Positions 62,501-64,000 of a stretch of 64,000 bases of DNA are shown piece by piece (within the stretch, counting starts at the first letter, position 1; every line of letters begins with the position of its first letter). Source of the DNA: Gloeopeniophorella convolvens. Its lineage: Eukaryota; Basidiomycota; Agaricomycetes; Russulales. The notes under the pieces were generated by a model. The model had not been told where the DNA came from and ran no database searches. It saw nothing but the letters and a program-made list of their open reading frames with translations. The position numbers and the translations under genes were made by a program. The stretch is from positions 1 through 64,000 of the forward strand of contig WTXD01000041.1 of NCBI GenBank assembly GCA_022496205.1. Direction: 5' to 3'.

Positions 62501-64000
62501 GAACGCGCGGAGCGGCGCGGGGACGAGGCCCTCGAACGCGCGGCCGTCGGGGTGGCGCACGAACATGTCCCACACGCGCACGCACGCGTCGCCGCTGACG
62601 TGGTGCGCGCGCGTGTCCTCGGCCGAGTGCACGGCGAGCGCGACGGCCGCCTCGGCCGCGACGGTCTCGAGGACCTCGCCGTGCGACATGTCCATGACGA
62701 GCGCGCCCTCGACGTCGAGCGTCTTGCGCACGAGCTTCGCCGCGCGCTGGTACACGCGGTCCATCGAGAGCGCGCTCTGCGCGCCGACGGCCGCCGCGTC
62801 CGCGCTCGCCTCCGAGTCGATCTCGAGGCACTCGCGCGTGAACTGCTCCATCTGCAAGGGAGGGGGAGAAGGACGGGCCGCGCCGGCGTCGGGGCCTGTG
62901 TGTGTCGGGGGGGCTGCGAACCGCTTACCGACGTCTGGATCCGGTCCCGGATCCGGAGCTGGATCTTGTCGCGCCAGAGCTCCATCTCGCGCATGGCGAT
63001 CGCCTGTAAATGTCGCCCCGCCCTTAGCGATGTGCGCGCCCATTAGCCACCGCTCGACTCACCGCAAACTCCTTGAGCGTGTGCCGCTGCCGCGGGCTAA
63101 ACTCGCCGCGCGGCGCGTCGTCCATAATCGCGAGCGTGCCGACGTTGTACCCGTCCTGCGTGCGCAGCGGCGCGCCGGCATAGAACCGGACGTGCGGCGA
63201 GCCCGCGACGAGCGGCTGCCTACGGTCAGCAGGCTGCGTGCGCGCGAGGGAAAAGGGGAACGCCCTCACGTTCTTCGCGAAGCGCCAGTCCGCGTGCGTG
63301 TCGAGCACGACCATCGGTTCGTCGCCGCTACGCCGTGCCACGCTGTCAGCCGCGCCGCAGAAAGGCCCCGAGGCGGCCGCCGCTGGGACGCACCGCTGGA
63401 GGATCGCATGCGCGCAGATCGAGCCCGTCCGCGGAAACGCCTGCACCGTCCAACCCGCTGCAAGGTCATACGCACGCACGCCGGTCACCCGCGATGCCAC
63501 GCGTAACCGCATGCCAAAGCGCACTCACATGCAGACTTCATCCACCTACAGCAAAAAAAAGGGGGCAGCCACGCGCGCATCAGCCACTGTACGCGCCACG
63601 TCCGAGCCCAGCAGCGCACGCACTGTTCGCTCCCGTCAATGAGACTGATCACGACCGTCTTGGTGCTAAACACGAGCCGCGTGAGGTGCTCGATGCGCTC
63701 AAAGTTCGTGTCCGGGCCCGTGTTCCAGATGTTGAACTGGTACAGCGCGCGGCGACGCTCGAGCTCGTCGGGCGGGTACGGCGGCGCAAGGTAGCCGAGC
63801 TCGAGGAACATCGCCTCCTCCTTGAGCGCGCGCGCCGCGCCGGCGTCCACCGCGCGCGGGGGCGGGGGCGAGCCCGCCGCCGGCTCCTTGTACGGGAGCG
63901 GCGTCGACGTCTGCCGCGTGAGGTTCACGCGGCGTGGCGCGGCAGGCACGCTCTGCACGCCCGCGGTGGCCCCTGAGCCTGGCACGCCAGGAGCGTCCCG
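59518..64000 (-). CDS. Hybrid histidine kinase with GAF domains (5' end outside the window)
   Basis: Phosphorelay sensor, truncated at the right edge; the frame is open to 64000. Order from the N-side: a GAF-like region (NIWNTGPDTNFERIEHLTRL, VISLIDG, SICAHAILQR, VRFYAGAPLRTQDGYNVGTL); a second GAF-like region (YQRAAKLVRKTLDVEGALVM, HVSGDACVRVW); HisKA with the phospho-His in SISHELRTPLHGILAAAELL; HATPase (NVFGNSLKFT, GTGLGLAIVNSIVQSKG); a 200-residue linker; and a receiver domain (VRVLVVEDNSILRNLL, phospho-Asp in ILLDLSMPVLDG, YILALTGMSS, SLVKPVAFKTL). The stop is at 59518, reached by splicing the last intron. About eight introns are seen. Very GC-rich exons (60,100-63,900) contrast with the neighbours. 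No HAMP repeats or transmembrane segments are seen, so it is probably cytosolic. Confidence 0.88.

Noticed and set aside
60325..63506. Long plus-strand frames opposite the histidine kinase (301, 610 and 322 codons)
   Set aside because: They are Arg/Ala-rich antisense shadows caused by high GC content. The minus strand carries H, N, G and D boxes in order.

Overview
The window looks like nuclear DNA of a filamentous basidiomycete, most likely an Agaricomycete of the polypore type. Genes are split by many 50-60 nt GT-AG introns. Several families are typical of that group: polyporopepsin-like aspartic protease, basidiomycete sesquiterpene synthase, a degenerate F-box gene and a DUF6534-type membrane protein. 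Genes lie on both strands, often as head-to-head pairs, and no operon structure is seen. Many genes have exons shorter than 150 nt, so I assembled them by reading splice sites and aligning to remembered family consensus. Where I give an exon list, the exons sum to a whole number of codons.

Layout. 0-7 kb: decayed Ty3/gypsy-like retroelement remnants (gag with a stop, proline-rich ORF, LTR-like pieces) and no reverse transcriptase. 7-13.5 kb: urease, an MFS transporter and a tRNA-Arg(CCG). 13.8-19.1 kb: RAE1/Gle2 mRNA export factor, C-5 sterol desaturase (ERG3) and a secreted aspartic protease. 20-22.4 kb: a degenerate F-box gene and a four-exon VPS71/ZNHIT1 gene. 22.5-25.7 kb: a cystathionine beta-lyase-like enzyme continuing in frame into mevalonate kinase, the most unusual object here. 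25.7-29.7 kb: gene-poor, skewed sequence. 29.7-30.9 kb: sesquiterpene synthase. 33.4-35.8 kb: divergent RPB5 and WDR82/Swd2. 36.1-39.3 kb: TRAP-alpha, a complex I 12 kDa subunit and a peroxisomal enoyl-CoA isomerase/hydratase. 41.8-44.3 kb: a DUF1295 membrane protein and a broken GFA-family gene. 44.6-51.9 kb: a PHD-MYST histone acetyltransferase divergent from a LAMMER kinase. 53.7-55.3 kb: homocitrate synthase. 56.9-58.4 kb: DUF6534-type membrane protein. 59.5 kb to the right edge: a GAF-containing hybrid histidine kinase cut by the window end.

Most genes are housekeeping: transcription and chromatin (RPB5, WDR82, VPS71, MYST HAT), mRNA export, respiration, lysine and methionine metabolism, sterols and isoprenoids. 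Three isoprenoid genes (ERG3, mevalonate kinase, sesquiterpene synthase) lie within 15 kb, but unrelated genes separate them, so a true cluster is not demonstrated.
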